The translations under genes were made by a program, and so were the position numbers. From positions 53,452-117,451 of the forward strand of contig JAHECA010000006.1 in NCBI GenBank assembly GCA_024642005.1: a DNA stretch of 64,000 bases, in the 5' to 3' direction. Source of the stretch: Robiginitalea sp. (lineage in GTDB: Bacteria > Bacteroidota > Bacteroidia > Flavobacteriales > Flavobacteriaceae). Positions within the stretch are counted from its first letter, which is position 1; each line of letters begins with the position of its first letter. A model generated the notes under the pieces. It did not search any database and was not told where the DNA came from. It saw only the letters and a list, made by a program, of their open reading frames with translations. Shown here piece by piece: positions 52,777-61,767 of the stretch.

Positions 52777-54149
52777 GGAAAACCATCGTAATCAACATAG
52801 TTGGGCTTACGCGCCGGCTTATCGGGGGGCATACCCCGCGCATCCGTGCCTTTGCGGAGGCGGGCAGCCTGCGCGATATTAAACCCCAGCTGCCGGCCGT
52901 TACCTGTTCGGCCCAGGCTACCTACCTAACCGGAAAACCCCCATCCGGGCACGGCATCGTGGGCAACGGGTGGTACTTTCAGGACGAATGCGAGGTCAAA
53001 TTCTGGAGGCAGTCGAACCGCCTGGTCGGGGCGCCTAAAATTTGGGAGGTTCTCAAGGCCGAAGACCCGGCTTTCACCTGCGCCAACCTGTTCTGGTGGT
53101 ACAATATGTACTCCAGCGTCGATTTCAGCCTGACCCCCAGGCCTAATTACCTGGCAGATGGGCGGAAAATCCCCGATATATACAGCCATCCGCCAGAGCT
53201 GCGGGACACCTTGCAACAAGAATTGGGGAGTTTTCCGTTGTTCCGGTTCTGGGGACCGAAGGCCGACATCCGCTCCAGCCGCTGGATTGCCGAAGCCACT
53301 CTGAAAACAGACCGCATCCATAACCCGACCCTGACCCTGGTGTATCTGCCGCACCTCGATTACAACCTGCAGCGCCACGGCCTCGATTTTGAAAAAATCG
53401 GTAAAGACCTGGAACAAATCGACGCGGTAGTAGGGCAATTGCTCGATTATTATCAGCAGCAGGATGCGCGCATAGTATTGCTTTCGGAATATGGCATTAC
53501 CGACGTAAACAGGCCCGTGCACCTGAACCGGGTATTGCGTGCCAGGGGCCTGCTGGCACTGCGCCTCGAACGCGGCCTGGAGCTGCTCGATGCCGGCGCC
53601 AGCGAAGCCTTTGCCGTGGCCGACCATCAGGTGGCCCATGTTTATGTAAAAGACCCTGCGCGTGTGGCAGAAGTTCGATCGCTACTCGAAGGGGTGCCCG
53701 GGGTGGAGCGCGTGCTGGGCGAAAGAGAACTGGCAGCGGCCGGCCTGGCCCACCCGAGATGCGGCGAATTGCTCGCAGTGGCCGATGCGGAGTCCTGGTT
53801 TTCGTATTACTACTGGGAAGACGATGCCCGAGCCCCCGATTTTGCACGCCTGGTCGAGATTCACAAAAAACCCGGATACGACCCTGTGGAGCTCTTCACA
53901 GACCCTGCCGACCCCCTGGTGGTGCCCCGAATCGTGTGGAAATTGTTCAAAAAGAAGCTGGGCTTCCGCACCCTGATGGACGTAATCCCCCTGAAGGCGG
54001 ACCTTGTAAAGGGTTCTCACGGCCGACTGCCCGAAGATCGGCAGGATTATCCTATCTTTATAAGTGACAATCCGGGCCCGGAAAGGGGCGGGCTGCTCGA
54101 AGCCACCGAGGTATTTGGAGAACTTGTCCGACACCTGAAAGGCCGGTAA
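52773..54149 (+). CDS. eboF: EboF: alkaline-phosphatase-superfamily (nucleotide pyrophosphatase-like) protein
   Basis: The protein has 458 residues from a GTG at 52773 that overlaps the eboE stop in GTGA. The probable nucleophile is Thr44 in LPAVTCSAQATYLTGKPPSGHGI. LPHLDYNLQRHG supplies an Asp and His pair, and KGSHG the last His. Compared with ordinary nucleotide pyrophosphatases the first metal Asp (GVDGL) is replaced (NIVGL) and SDHG is replaced by SEYG. It may remove a phosphate from the pathway intermediate, or bind it. Confidence 0.88.
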   Translation: MRKTIVINIVGLTRRLIGGHTPRIRAFAEAGSLRDIKPQLPAVTCSAQATYLTGKPPSGHGIVGNGWYFQDECEVKFWRQSNRLVGAPKIWEVLKAEDPAFTCANLFWWYNMYSSVDFSLTPRPNYLADGRKIPDIYSHPPELRDTLQQELGSFPLFRFWGPKADIRSSRWIAEATLKTDRIHNPTLTLVYLPHLDYNLQRHGLDFEKIGKDLEQIDAVVGQLLDYYQQQDARIVLLSEYGITDVNRPVHLNRVLRARGLLALRLERGLELLDAGASEAFAVADHQVAHVYVKDPARVAEVRSLLEGVPGVERVLGERELAAAGLAHPRCGELLAVADAESWFSYYYWEDDARAPDFARLVEIHKKPGYDPVELFTDPADPLVVPRIVWKLFKKKLGFRTLMDVIPLKADLVKGSHGRLPEDRQDYPIFISDNPGPERGGLLEATEVFGELVRHLKGR

Positions 54150-54160
54150 ACAACCAGACC

Positions 54161-54520
54161 ATGAATCAATTTTGCAAAGCCTTCGCCTTTCTCATGGCAG
54201 CCCTGTTCCTCTGGGCCGCTTATGTACAACTGAATGACCCCGATCCGGGCACGTGGATCCCCATTTACGGGGTGGCGGCAGCCGGCTCCCTCCTGTTCGC
54301 CTTTGGCAAGCTCAAGTCGTGGGTGGCGCTTTTGCTCGCCATTGCCTTTGTGGTAGGGGCCTTTTTGTACTGGCCCGAGTCTTTTGAGGGGGTGCGCTTC
54401 GGGGAAAAGGGCATGGCCAGTATGAACATCGAGCGCGGGCGCGAGTCGCTGGGGCTGGCCATTACGGCCCTGGTGTTCTTCTTCTACAGCTGGCGGGCCA
54501 CAGGCCGCCGGATCTCATAA
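54161..54520 (+). CDS. Transmembrane 220 (TMEM220) family protein
   Basis: The 119-residue protein has four membrane segments. AAYVQLNDPDPGTWIPIYG and the GMASMNIERGRESLGLAI block match the TMEM220 family. No function is established. It begins 11 bp after eboF on the same strand and is probably the last gene of the ebo transcript. Its stop overlaps the convergent dnaX stop by six bases. Confidence 0.88.
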   Translation: MNQFCKAFAFLMAALFLWAAYVQLNDPDPGTWIPIYGVAAAGSLLFAFGKLKSWVALLLAIAFVVGAFLYWPESFEGVRFGEKGMASMNIERGRESLGLAITALVFFFYSWRATGRRIS

Positions 54521-56290
54521 TTCGAGGTCGAAGGTCTTGCGCAGAATATCTATGGCCGGGTTCTTCTCGCGCAGCTTCTCATATTTCTCCTGGGGGGTGA
54601 AGGCGTATTGACGTGCCGTTTCCTCGTTTACGGTAATTTTCAGCTGAATGTCGTAGTTGCGCAATTTTTCGCGCAGGTATTCCATCAGTTCCAGTTGGTC
54701 GCGTTCCACCTCCTTTTTCATGGTGCTGTTGGGCAGCTCAATCCAGAGGGTATGGTCGCCAATCAGCTTGGGGCTATCGGCAGACAGGTTGGAGGCCAGG
54801 ATCTTTTTTCCCTTGTTTTCGACCTCGTCAGTAAAGGTTTTCCAGTGCAGTTGGAGGGTGGCTTCATCAAAGGCCTCCCGGGGCAGGTTTTCTTCATCGG
54901 GGTTGTCCCCGCTTTTTTGGGCGAGGAATTCCTTCTTGGTGCGGATGCTCGAAAGGGACAGGCCCGACACGGTGGTCCCGCCCTGTTTCTGAATGCTTAT
55001 TTCCCGCCGGTTGCCTTTAATCGGTGCTGCGGGAAATTCGGTATCTTCTGGCAGCACAGGGTGGGGGAGGGCTTTGGCCATTTGCGCGGAGACAGGCTCC
55101 GGAGCAATTTCCGGTACGCTTGGCTGCTGTTCGGCGGGTGGTATGTTTGCCTGAGCGGGTTTTGGACGTGAAAGCTGGTGAAAGTGCGAGGCCGGGATCA
55201 GGGCAGGACCGTGGTCAGACCCCTTTTTTTTTTCGACCTTCCCCACGGAGGCCATTTTCATCAGGCAGAGCTCGACCAACAGGCGGTGGTTCTTGCTGTT
55301 TTTGTAATCGAGGTCGCATTGGTTGGCGAGTTCCAGGGTCTGCAGCAGAAAATCTCCATCGCACAGGGCTGCCTGTTCCAGGTACCGCTGACGGCTCCCT
55401 TCGCTGGTTTCAAGCAGGGCCACCGTCTTTTCATTTCGGCAAACCATGAGGTCGCGCAGGTGGGAGGCCAACCCGTTGATATAATGGTGCCCTTCAAAGC
55501 CCTGTGCCAGGATCTCGTTGAAATAGACCAGCAACCCGGGGATGTCGCCTTCCAGGATTAGGTCTGTGCTGCGGAAGTAGACGTCTACATCCAGGACGTT
55601 CAGGTTCTCGGCCACAGCCTTGCGGCTGAGCCTTTTGCCTGCAAAGCTCACCACCCGGTCGAAGATGGAGAGCGCATCGCGCATGGCCCCGTCGGCTTTC
55701 TGGGCGATCATGTGCAGGGCCTCCTCCTCGGCCTCCACCCCTTGTTGCTGGGCGATGTGCTGCAGGTATTCCGTTGCATCGCGCACGGTAATTCTACGAA
55801 AGTCGAAGATCTGGCAACGCGAGAGGATGGTTGGGATGATCTTGTGTTTCTCGGTGGTGGCCAGGATAAAGATGGCGTGACGGGGCGGTTCTTCCAAAGT
55901 CTTTAAAAAGGCGTTGAAAGCCGCCTGCGACAGCATGTGCACCTCGTCTATGATATAGACCTTGTACCGGCCCACCTGGGGAGGGATGCGCACCTGGTCG
56001 ATCAGGTTGCGGATGTCGTCTACCGAGTTGTTCGAAGCGGCGTCTAGCTCAAAGATATTGAAGGCGAAATCTTCCCCTTCTCGCTGTTTGCCGTCTTCGT
56101 TAATTTTTTTGGCCAGGATTCGTGCGCAGGTAGTCTTCCCGACGCCCCTTGGCCCGCAAAACAGCAGGGCCTGAGCCAGGTGGTTGCTCTCGATGGCGTT
56201 CAGCAGGGTTCGCGTAATGGCCTGTTGCCCCACCACGTCTTCAAACTGCTGGGGTCGGTATTTCCGGGCCGATACGACAAAGGGTTCCAT
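54515..56290 (-). CDS. dnaX: DNA polymerase III subunit gamma/tau
   Basis: The protein has 591 residues from the ATG at 56290 (EPFVVSARKYRPQQFEDVVGQ, in part). Walker A GPRGVGKTT at about 46-54, YIIDEVHMLS and LEEPPRHAIFILATTE show the clamp-loader ATPase. A proline-rich linker and a C-terminal tau domain that contacts the polymerase follow. It loads the beta clamp during replication. I saw no clear frameshift signal for a short gamma form. It is divergent from rnpB. Confidence 0.95.
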   Translation of the reverse strand: MEPFVVSARKYRPQQFEDVVGQQAITRTLLNAIESNHLAQALLFCGPRGVGKTTCARILAKKINEDGKQREGEDFAFNIFELDAASNNSVDDIRNLIDQVRIPPQVGRYKVYIIDEVHMLSQAAFNAFLKTLEEPPRHAIFILATTEKHKIIPTILSRCQIFDFRRITVRDATEYLQHIAQQQGVEAEEEALHMIAQKADGAMRDALSIFDRVVSFAGKRLSRKAVAENLNVLDVDVYFRSTDLILEGDIPGLLVYFNEILAQGFEGHHYINGLASHLRDLMVCRNEKTVALLETSEGSRQRYLEQAALCDGDFLLQTLELANQCDLDYKNSKNHRLLVELCLMKMASVGKVEKKKGSDHGPALIPASHFHQLSRPKPAQANIPPAEQQPSVPEIAPEPVSAQMAKALPHPVLPEDTEFPAAPIKGNRREISIQKQGGTTVSGLSLSSIRTKKEFLAQKSGDNPDEENLPREAFDEATLQLHWKTFTDEVENKGKKILASNLSADSPKLIGDHTLWIELPNSTMKKEVERDQLELMEYLREKLRNYDIQLKITVNEETARQYAFTPQEKYEKLREKNPAIDILRKTFDLEL

Positions 56291-56416
56291 GGCTGCTGTT
56301 TCGGGGCGGCCAGAGCCTGAGGCTTCCAACCGCGCCATCCACAAATATACGCATCCAGTGGGGTTTCTCAGCCTTTTGCGGGTAACAGCCCTCCGGAATT
56401 TATCAACAAAAACCCG

Positions 56417-56424
56417 TATCTTTA
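56417..56424 (+). promoter_or_regulatory. -7 promoter box of rnpB
   Basis: TATCTTTA matches TAnnTTTG at seven positions and ends six bases before the RNA start at 56431, where the P1 helix begins. Confidence 0.5.
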
Positions 56425-56430
56425 CACCCT

Positions 56431-56753
56431 GGCAGGTGAGCCTATCGCTCCGGCGCCCGGCGCCGGGGAGGAAAGTCCGGACACCATAGTGCGGCATAGC
56501 GGGTAACGCCCGTCACCGTGAAGCGAAGCTCGCTTCCGCTTCACGGGAGGACCAGTGCAACAGAAAGGATGTACAGTTCGGCTGTAGTGAAATCAGGTAA
56601 ACTCTATGCGGTGAAACGCCAAATAAGCCAGCGCTTAAGGGCGGCACGTCCGAGCTGGCGGGTAGGCGGATAGAACCCGGGGGCAACTCCGGGTCCAGAT
56701 AAATGATAGGCGCCCGACCTGGTCGGGAGACAGAATCCGGCTTATTAACTTGC
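56431..56753 (+). ncRNA. rnpB: RNase P RNA, bacterial class A
   Basis: The RNA begins GGCAGGTGAGCC and ends CAGAATCCGGCTTATTAACTTGC; the ends pair to form P1. The universally conserved GAGGAAAGTCCGGAC lies at 56468, and ACAGAATCC near the 3' end. P12 is visible as a long hairpin with CCGTGAAGCG arms near 56516-56545. It is the catalytic RNA that matures tRNA 5' ends. A T run follows directly. Confidence 0.95.
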
Positions 56754-56760
56754 TTTTTTT

Positions 56761-56811
56761 GAACCCTGTTTGTAATGGAATCTTTCCAACACAAGCAGGG
56801 TTCTCTTTTTC
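56761..56811 (+). terminator. Terminator downstream of rnpB
   Basis: GAACCCTG and CAGGGTTC form a stem over a long loop and are followed by TCTTTTT. Together with the T run at 56754-56760 it ends rnpB transcription. Confidence 0.7.
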
Positions 56812-56852
56812 CTTCAATGCTATGCAGTTAGCCGACTTCCTGGAATGAAGTG

Positions 56853-57395
56853 CTATGCTGGCCCGAAGAAGCTGAAGACCGACTGCCCATAGCGGCGCGC
56901 TTCCTGAAAACCGGGCAGGCTGCTCAGGTCGGTTTGCCTGGCGTGTTCGAGTACCAGCAGCCCTTCGGGGGCCAGGTTTTCGGCTGCCCGGCAGATTTCA
57001 GCCAGGGAGGCGAGTTGCCCGGGAGTAAACACATAGGGTGGGTCGGCAAAGATAAAGTCGAAAGGTATTCGGTTGCGTTCCAGGTAACGCAGGGCGTCCT
57101 GTCGCAGCGCCTGTATGGGCAGCTCCAATTGCGTCGCTGTTTTTTCGATAAAGGCCACGCAGCCCGGGTGGGCATCCACGGCAGTAACAGCCTGGCTGCC
57201 CCTTGAGGCGCATTCGTAGGAGATATTGCCCGTGCCTGCAAACAGGTCGAGTACCCGGGTCGACTCCCAGTCGAGCCGGTTGGCCAGGATATTGAACAGG
57301 GCCTCCTTGGCACGGTCTGTAGTGGGCCGTACGGGCAAATTTTTGGGCGCCTGAAGGCGCCTGCCTTTATGCATTCCGGAAACAATCCGTATCAC
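56853..57395 (-). CDS. rsmD: 16S rRNA (guanine966-N2)-methyltransferase RsmD
   Basis: The enzyme has 180 residues. VRPTTDRAKEALFNIL near the start, LDLFAGTGNISYE (SAM site) and FADPPYV (catalytic DPPY) are diagnostic. It methylates G966 of 16S rRNA. The start overlaps the DUF3822 stop (ATGA). Confidence 0.95.
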   Translation of the reverse strand: MIRIVSGMHKGRRLQAPKNLPVRPTTDRAKEALFNILANRLDWESTRVLDLFAGTGNISYECASRGSQAVTAVDAHPGCVAFIEKTATQLELPIQALRQDALRYLERNRIPFDFIFADPPYVFTPGQLASLAEICRAAENLAPEGLLVLEHARQTDLSSLPGFQEARRYGQSVFSFFGPA

Positions 57396-58225
57396 AGCGA
57401 ATTGATCAGGGTGAAGTCGATGCCGGCTTGTTCGGTGCCAATCGGGAAGGCCGCTCCTGCAGGTGCAAAAACAGAGACGTTTTCAACGTAAGAGGCCGCT
57501 ATCTCAAAATAGGGGTCGCCTTCCTCCACCTCTCCCAGCAACCGGAGCTTCTGGGAGGAGGGCTCCAAACCGAGTTGTTCAAGGGTAAACAGTAGATAAT
57601 ACATGAAATCGGTTTCGGAACCGATGGCATAACTGTTGAAGAACCGGAGTTTTTTCTGGGAAAATACGGCCAGGTCCATCTGCGATTCGGCCAGGTGCAC
57701 ATAGCAAATGGTGCCCTGGGCACTACTGGGGAGCTTCAGGAATGTTTCCATCAAGACAGTGGCCGCGTGCTTGAACTCAAATTCGCCGAAAAGGTCGTAC
57801 AGGTAATTGTTCACATTGGTGAAGGGCACATATACGTTTGTGATTTCCAGCCCGTCAATGGGGTCGTACTCGAGGTGGTCGGTGGGCAGGATCTTGGCGT
57901 TGAATTTAATGTAATCGGCCAGGTGGGCGGGGTCGAACAGGGCCTGGGGCACCAGGCTGAACAACAGGTTCCGGTGAATGGCCACCACCTCAGAGAAGCG
58001 GTACTCAAGCACCCCCTGCTCCCGAAACGCCTCCCGCAGTTCCTGCTGCAGTCGGTACGGGTCGAGCTGGTTTTCGAAGGCCTTTGCATAGCTCAGAACA
58101 AGCTTGTTTCCGATGGTATCCAGAATACAAAAAGAAAGTCCATCCAGGCCTACCTGAATGGACAATTTATGGTACCAATCTTCTTGCTGATGCGGCAGGC
58201 TACTGTTGTTCTCCTTTTTTGTCAT
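57392..58225 (-). CDS. DUF3822 family protein
   Basis: The protein has 277 residues, soluble. LDGLSFCILD near the start, NLLFSLVPQALFD, NVYVPFTNVNNYLYDLFGEF and the central CYVHLAESQMDLAVFSQKKL match DUF3822, whose fold is ASKHA-like (actin/PilM-like). No function is known. It overlaps the upstream gene by 26 bp and rsmD by four, so the three form one transcript. Confidence 0.88.
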   Translation of the reverse strand: MTKKENNSSLPHQQEDWYHKLSIQVGLDGLSFCILDTIGNKLVLSYAKAFENQLDPYRLQQELREAFREQGVLEYRFSEVVAIHRNLLFSLVPQALFDPAHLADYIKFNAKILPTDHLEYDPIDGLEITNVYVPFTNVNNYLYDLFGEFEFKHAATVLMETFLKLPSSAQGTICYVHLAESQMDLAVFSQKKLRFFNSYAIGSETDFMYYLLFTLEQLGLEPSSQKLRLLGEVEEGDPYFEIAASYVENVSVFAPAGAAFPIGTEQAGIDFTLINSL

Positions 58226-58853
58226 AAATCGGCGGCCAGTTACCGCTGGTGCTAACTTTGGTTAACGACCCGACTTTAATTTCAGTCCCGTTCACCTCTT
58301 CCACGCTCATCTGGGAATTTTCGCGGGTCACCAGGTCTTTGGGCTGGTCTGAGAGAACTACGTTTTTCGCCACCCTGGCTTCGAAAACGGGCGCGCGGTA
58401 TCCGCTCTGCTCAAGCATATCGGCCTTCATGGTGAAAGTTTCGTTGCCCGCTGCATGGGGTACGTTCATCAGGTTTTTGTAACGCTCAGAGCCGGCGAAA
58501 AGCGAATCTTTTACCGGTACGTACCCAAGGGTATCGATAATCTTGATTTCCTTCAACAGGTCGATGCCGTAGCTCTTATCGTACTCCATATAGGAAGAGT
58601 CCCGCTGGGTCGTAATCACATATCTGCCGGTCTCCACGAAATTGATCAGGCTTTCGAAGTCGTTCGCATAACGCCCGTTCACACTCCGGTAGGCCTCCTG
58701 GGCATTGCGGATGTCTTTAAGCCGGTCGATTACTTCAGTATAGCGTTCCTTTTTAATTTTGTCGAACTCGATAGGGCCGGTCACTGACCGGTATATCATA
58801 TACCCCAGTATTATACAAACAATCCAAAGTCCAATCTGAAGTACAGTTTTCAT
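58200..58853 (-). CDS. Conserved membrane-anchored protein, pseudopilin-like
   Basis: The protein has 217 residues from the ATG at 58853 (an ATG at 58874 is possible). One N-terminal membrane helix (VLQIGLWIVCIILGYMIY) is followed by a long amphipathic helix and RNAQEAYRSVNGRYANDFE, recalling the start of the pseudopilin globular domain. There is no prepilin peptidase site. It is coupled with DUF3822. The function is unknown. Confidence 0.7.
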   Translation of the reverse strand: MKTVLQIGLWIVCIILGYMIYRSVTGPIEFDKIKKERYTEVIDRLKDIRNAQEAYRSVNGRYANDFESLINFVETGRYVITTQRDSSYMEYDKSYGIDLLKEIKIIDTLGYVPVKDSLFAGSERYKNLMNVPHAAGNETFTMKADMLEQSGYRAPVFEARVAKNVVLSDQPKDLVTRENSQMSVEEVNGTEIKVGSLTKVSTSGNWPPIYDKKGEQQ

Positions 58854-58940
58854 TTTATACGGTGTTATTTCCAATTAGTGGTTAGTCACAAATCTACAAT
58901 TTTTTTTTAATCGCAAAAGCGTTTCCGCCAAATTCGTCCG

Positions 58941-58948
58941 TATCTTTG
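58941..58948 (+). promoter_or_regulatory. -7 promoter box of the RecD-like helicase gene
   Basis: TATCTTTG is a perfect TAnnTTTG match ending seven bases before the ATG at 58956, predicting an almost leaderless transcript. Confidence 0.5.
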
Positions 58949-58955
58949 AAGGTCT

Positions 58956-60395
58956 ATGAACCCCCTCACGGCATCCTCATTTTACAGGCTTTTACGCGAG
59001 AAATTCCCCCACGAACCCACCCTGAAACAAGACAGCGCCCTGCAAATGCTCGCTGCCTTTATCCTCGATGCCGACAAGGATCGGATTTTTCTCTTAAAGG
59101 GGTATGCCGGCACCGGGAAGACCACCCTGCTGGGCACCCTGATAACCAACCTCTGGCACAGCAAGAAAAAGGCCGTGCTCATGGCGCCCACCGGCAGGGC
59201 CGCCAAGGTTATGTCGGCCTACACGGGCACCCAGGCCTTTACCATACACAAACAGATCTACTTCCCGAAAAAAGACCGTTCCGGAGGGGTGCGCTTTACC
59301 CTGGCGCCCAACCGGCACCGCAATACCCTCTTTATCGTAGACGAGGCTTCCATGATCCCCGATGCCCCTGCCTCGGGCCCGGGAGGTGCCGAGAACTCCC
59401 TGCTCGACGATTTGATGACTTACGTGTATTCCGGTTTCCGCTGCCAGCTCATGCTGGTAGGCGACACCGCCCAGCTGCCTCCGGTGCACCTGAGCCTGAG
59501 CCCCGCCCTGCAGGCTGAAACACTGGAAGGGGCCTACGGCAAAACCGTGGCCGAAATCGAACTCGACGAGGTAATGCGGCAGTCGGAAGGGTCGGGTATC
59601 CTGATGAACGCCACCCGCCTGAGGGAGGCGCTGGCCGAGCAGCCGGTAGCCCCTTTCGCCTTTGGCCTCAGGGGGTTTACCGATATCGTGCGCCTGACCG
59701 ACGGCTACGAAATACAGGATGCCATCAGCAGCGCATACGACCGCCACGGCTGGGAGGAAACAGCCGTGATCGTGCGCTCGAACAAGCGGGCCAACCTGTA
59801 CAACGAAAACATCCGCAGCCGCCTGCTCTTTCTGGAGAACGAGATCGCCGTGGGCGATTACATGATGGTAGTCAAGAACAATTACTTCTGGCTCAAGAGC
59901 AGTTCGGAGGCCGGTTTTATTGCCAATGGCGACATCCTGGAAATTCTGGAGCTCTTTGCGATCAAGGAACTGTACGGCTTTCGCTTTGCTGAGGTGAAGG
60001 TGCGCATGGTTGATTATCCGAAGCAGGATCCCTTTGAGACCGTTTTGCTGCTCGATACCATAAAGGCCGAGAGCCCCTCCCTTTCCTACGAAGACGGCAA
60101 TCGCCTCTATCAGGAAGTGATGGCCGACTACCAGCATGAGACTTCTTCGTACCGCAAATTCATGGGGGTGAAGAACAACCCTTTCTTCAACGCGCTCCAG
60201 GTGAAATTCTCCTATGCCATTACCTGCCACAAGTCGCAGGGCGGACAGTGGGAGACCGTTTTCGTCGAGCAGCCCTACCTGCCTGGCGAGCCCGACCGGG
60301 AATACCTGCGCTGGCTGTACACGGCCGTGACCCGGGCCCGAACCCGGCTATGCCTCATCGGCTTTCGCAGCGATTTTTTTGTGCCAGGCGAATAA
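58956..60395 (+). CDS. RecD/Dda-like ATP-dependent DNA helicase
   Basis: The protein has 479 residues of SF1B type. Walker A GYAGTGKTTL is near residue 49, TLFIVDEASMI is motif II, LVGDTAQLPPV motif III, and the C-terminal AITCHKSQGGQWETVFVEQ and YTAVTRARTRLCLIG are motifs V and VI. It translocates 5' to 3' on single-stranded DNA. It is short for RecD2 and no RecBC genes are near. Repair role inferred. Confidence 0.9.
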   Translation: MNPLTASSFYRLLREKFPHEPTLKQDSALQMLAAFILDADKDRIFLLKGYAGTGKTTLLGTLITNLWHSKKKAVLMAPTGRAAKVMSAYTGTQAFTIHKQIYFPKKDRSGGVRFTLAPNRHRNTLFIVDEASMIPDAPASGPGGAENSLLDDLMTYVYSGFRCQLMLVGDTAQLPPVHLSLSPALQAETLEGAYGKTVAEIELDEVMRQSEGSGILMNATRLREALAEQPVAPFAFGLRGFTDIVRLTDGYEIQDAISSAYDRHGWEETAVIVRSNKRANLYNENIRSRLLFLENEIAVGDYMMVVKNNYFWLKSSSEAGFIANGDILEILELFAIKELYGFRFAEVKVRMVDYPKQDPFETVLLLDTIKAESPSLSYEDGNRLYQEVMADYQHETSSYRKFMGVKNNPFFNALQVKFSYAITCHKSQGGQWETVFVEQPYLPGEPDREYLRWLYTAVTRARTRLCLIGFRSDFFVPGE

Positions 60396-60420
60396 CTTAA
60401 ATTAGAGCAAAAGCGAAGCC

Positions 60421-60984
60421 ATGAGCGGCGACACCGTATTGAGTATTTTTCTGGGGATCGGCCTGGCCGCCTCGGTGGGATTCCGGGTATTTCTTCCCCT
60501 GCTGGCCCTGAGCCTTGCGGCTTACAACGGGCTCTGGGAGCTCAACGATAACTGGCAATGGCTCGGCAGCCTTACCGCTGTTATTACCCTGGGGGTCGCC
60601 GCCTTAGTTGAGCTTTTTGCCTATTTCATCCCGTGGTTGGATAACCTCCTCGACTCCCTGGCCATACCCCTGGCGGGCCTGGCGGGCACGGCGGTGGTAG
60701 TGTCGACCGTGGCCGGCCTCGACCCGGTGGTTACCTGGTCGCTTGCCATCATTGCGGGCGGGGGTACAGCCACTGCCATCAAAGGGGCGGCAGCCGGGGG
60801 GCGCATGGCCTCTACCCTGAGCACGGGCGGCATTGCCAATCCGGTGATCGCGACGGTTGAAACCGGCACGGCGGCCGTGATGAGCCTGGCCTCGATTTTG
60901 GCCCCTGTCGTGGCTGCCGTCCTGGTAATCCTGGTGTTGGCCCTGGTGTACAGGGTATACCGCAAACTGAGACCTGGCAGGTAG
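60421..60984 (+). CDS. DUF4126 family membrane protein
   Basis: The protein has 187 residues with about five glycine- and alanine-rich membrane segments. GLAASVGFRVFLPLLALSLA and ELFAYFIPWLDNLLDSLAIP are typical of DUF4126. Function unknown. It follows the helicase by 25 bp. Confidence 0.85.
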   Translation: MSGDTVLSIFLGIGLAASVGFRVFLPLLALSLAAYNGLWELNDNWQWLGSLTAVITLGVAALVELFAYFIPWLDNLLDSLAIPLAGLAGTAVVVSTVAGLDPVVTWSLAIIAGGGTATAIKGAAAGGRMASTLSTGGIANPVIATVETGTAAVMSLASILAPVVAAVLVILVLALVYRVYRKLRPGR

Positions 60985-61003
60985 CCGGGAAGCCAAATAA
61001 ATG

Positions 61004-61011
61004 TACCTTTG
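61004..61011 (+). promoter_or_regulatory. -7 promoter box of kdsB
   Basis: TACCTTTG is a perfect match, 27 bases before the kdsB ATG at 61039. Confidence 0.55.
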
Positions 61012-61038
61012 TGTTAGGGTGTACCAAACCTGAAATTC

Positions 61039-61767
61039 ATGAAAATAATAGCCATGATTCCTGCCCGGTACGGGGCCTCTCGTTTCCCAGGGAAGCTGAT
61101 GCAAGACCTGGCCGGAAAGCCGGTTATAGTGCGCACCTACGAGGCAGCCCTCCAAACCGGGCTCTTCGACCGGGTAGTGGTCGTTTCTGACAGCGAGGCC
61201 ATACGCGAGGCCATAGAGGACGTGGGGGGCACGGTAATCATGAGCCGGGAGTCGCACGAAACGGGAAGCGATCGTATTGCCGAGGCGGTCGAACACCTCG
61301 AGGTAGACATCGTGGTAAACGTACAGGGCGACGAACCCTTTACCGAACGGGAAAGCCTGGCCAAGCTGCTGCAGGTTTTCAGGGACGATCCTGACCGGGA
61401 GATAGACCTGGCCTCCCTGATGACCGAAATCACCGATCCGGAAGACATCCGCAGCCCGAATACCGTAAAGGTAATAACCGACCACCGCGGGTTCGCCCTC
61501 TACTTTTCAAGGGCACCGATCCCGTACCAGCGGGCCGAACTGCCCCGGGCCACCTACTTCAAGCACAAGGGGGTGTATGCTTTTCGCAAACAGGCCCTTC
61601 TCGATTTCAGGCGCCTGCCCATGCAGCCCCTGGAAGCTGTTGAAAAAATTGAGGCCATCCGCTATCTGGAGTACGGCAAGAAGATTAAAATGGTACAGAC
61701 CCGGGTAACGGGTATTGAAATAGACACACCTGAAGACCTGGAACGGGCGAAAGCGGCATGGACCTGA
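61039..61767 (+). CDS. kdsB: 3-deoxy-manno-octulosonate cytidylyltransferase
   Basis: The enzyme has 242 residues. [22 protein letters not shown] (in part), [21 protein letters not shown] and the [16 protein letters not shown] block are KdsB signatures. It activates Kdo, or 8-amino-Kdo, with CTP for lipopolysaccharide assembly. The HAD gene overlaps its end by 10 bp and kdnB follows, which suggests specificity for the amino sugar. Confidence 0.95.
   Translation: MKIIAMIPARYGASRFPGKLMQDLAGKPVIVRTYEAALQTGLFDRVVVVSDSEAIREAIEDVGGTVIMSRESHETGSDRIAEAVEHLEVDIVVNVQGDEPFTERESLAKLLQVFRDDPDREIDLASLMTEITDPEDIRSPNTVKVITDHRGFALYFSRAPIPYQRAELPRATYFKHKGVYAFRKQALLDFRRLPMQPLEAVEKIEAIRYLEYGKKIKMVQTRVTGIEIDTPEDLERAKAAWT

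Noticed and set aside
47655..54520. A scytonemin biosynthesis cluster
   Set aside because: Only the ebo genes are here; there is no scytonemin synthase-like gene such as scyA-C, and the organism is not a cyanobacterium.
56290..56852. Small protein genes in the rnpB region
   Set aside because: Short open frames there overlap the RNase P RNA, whose conserved elements fully explain the sequence.
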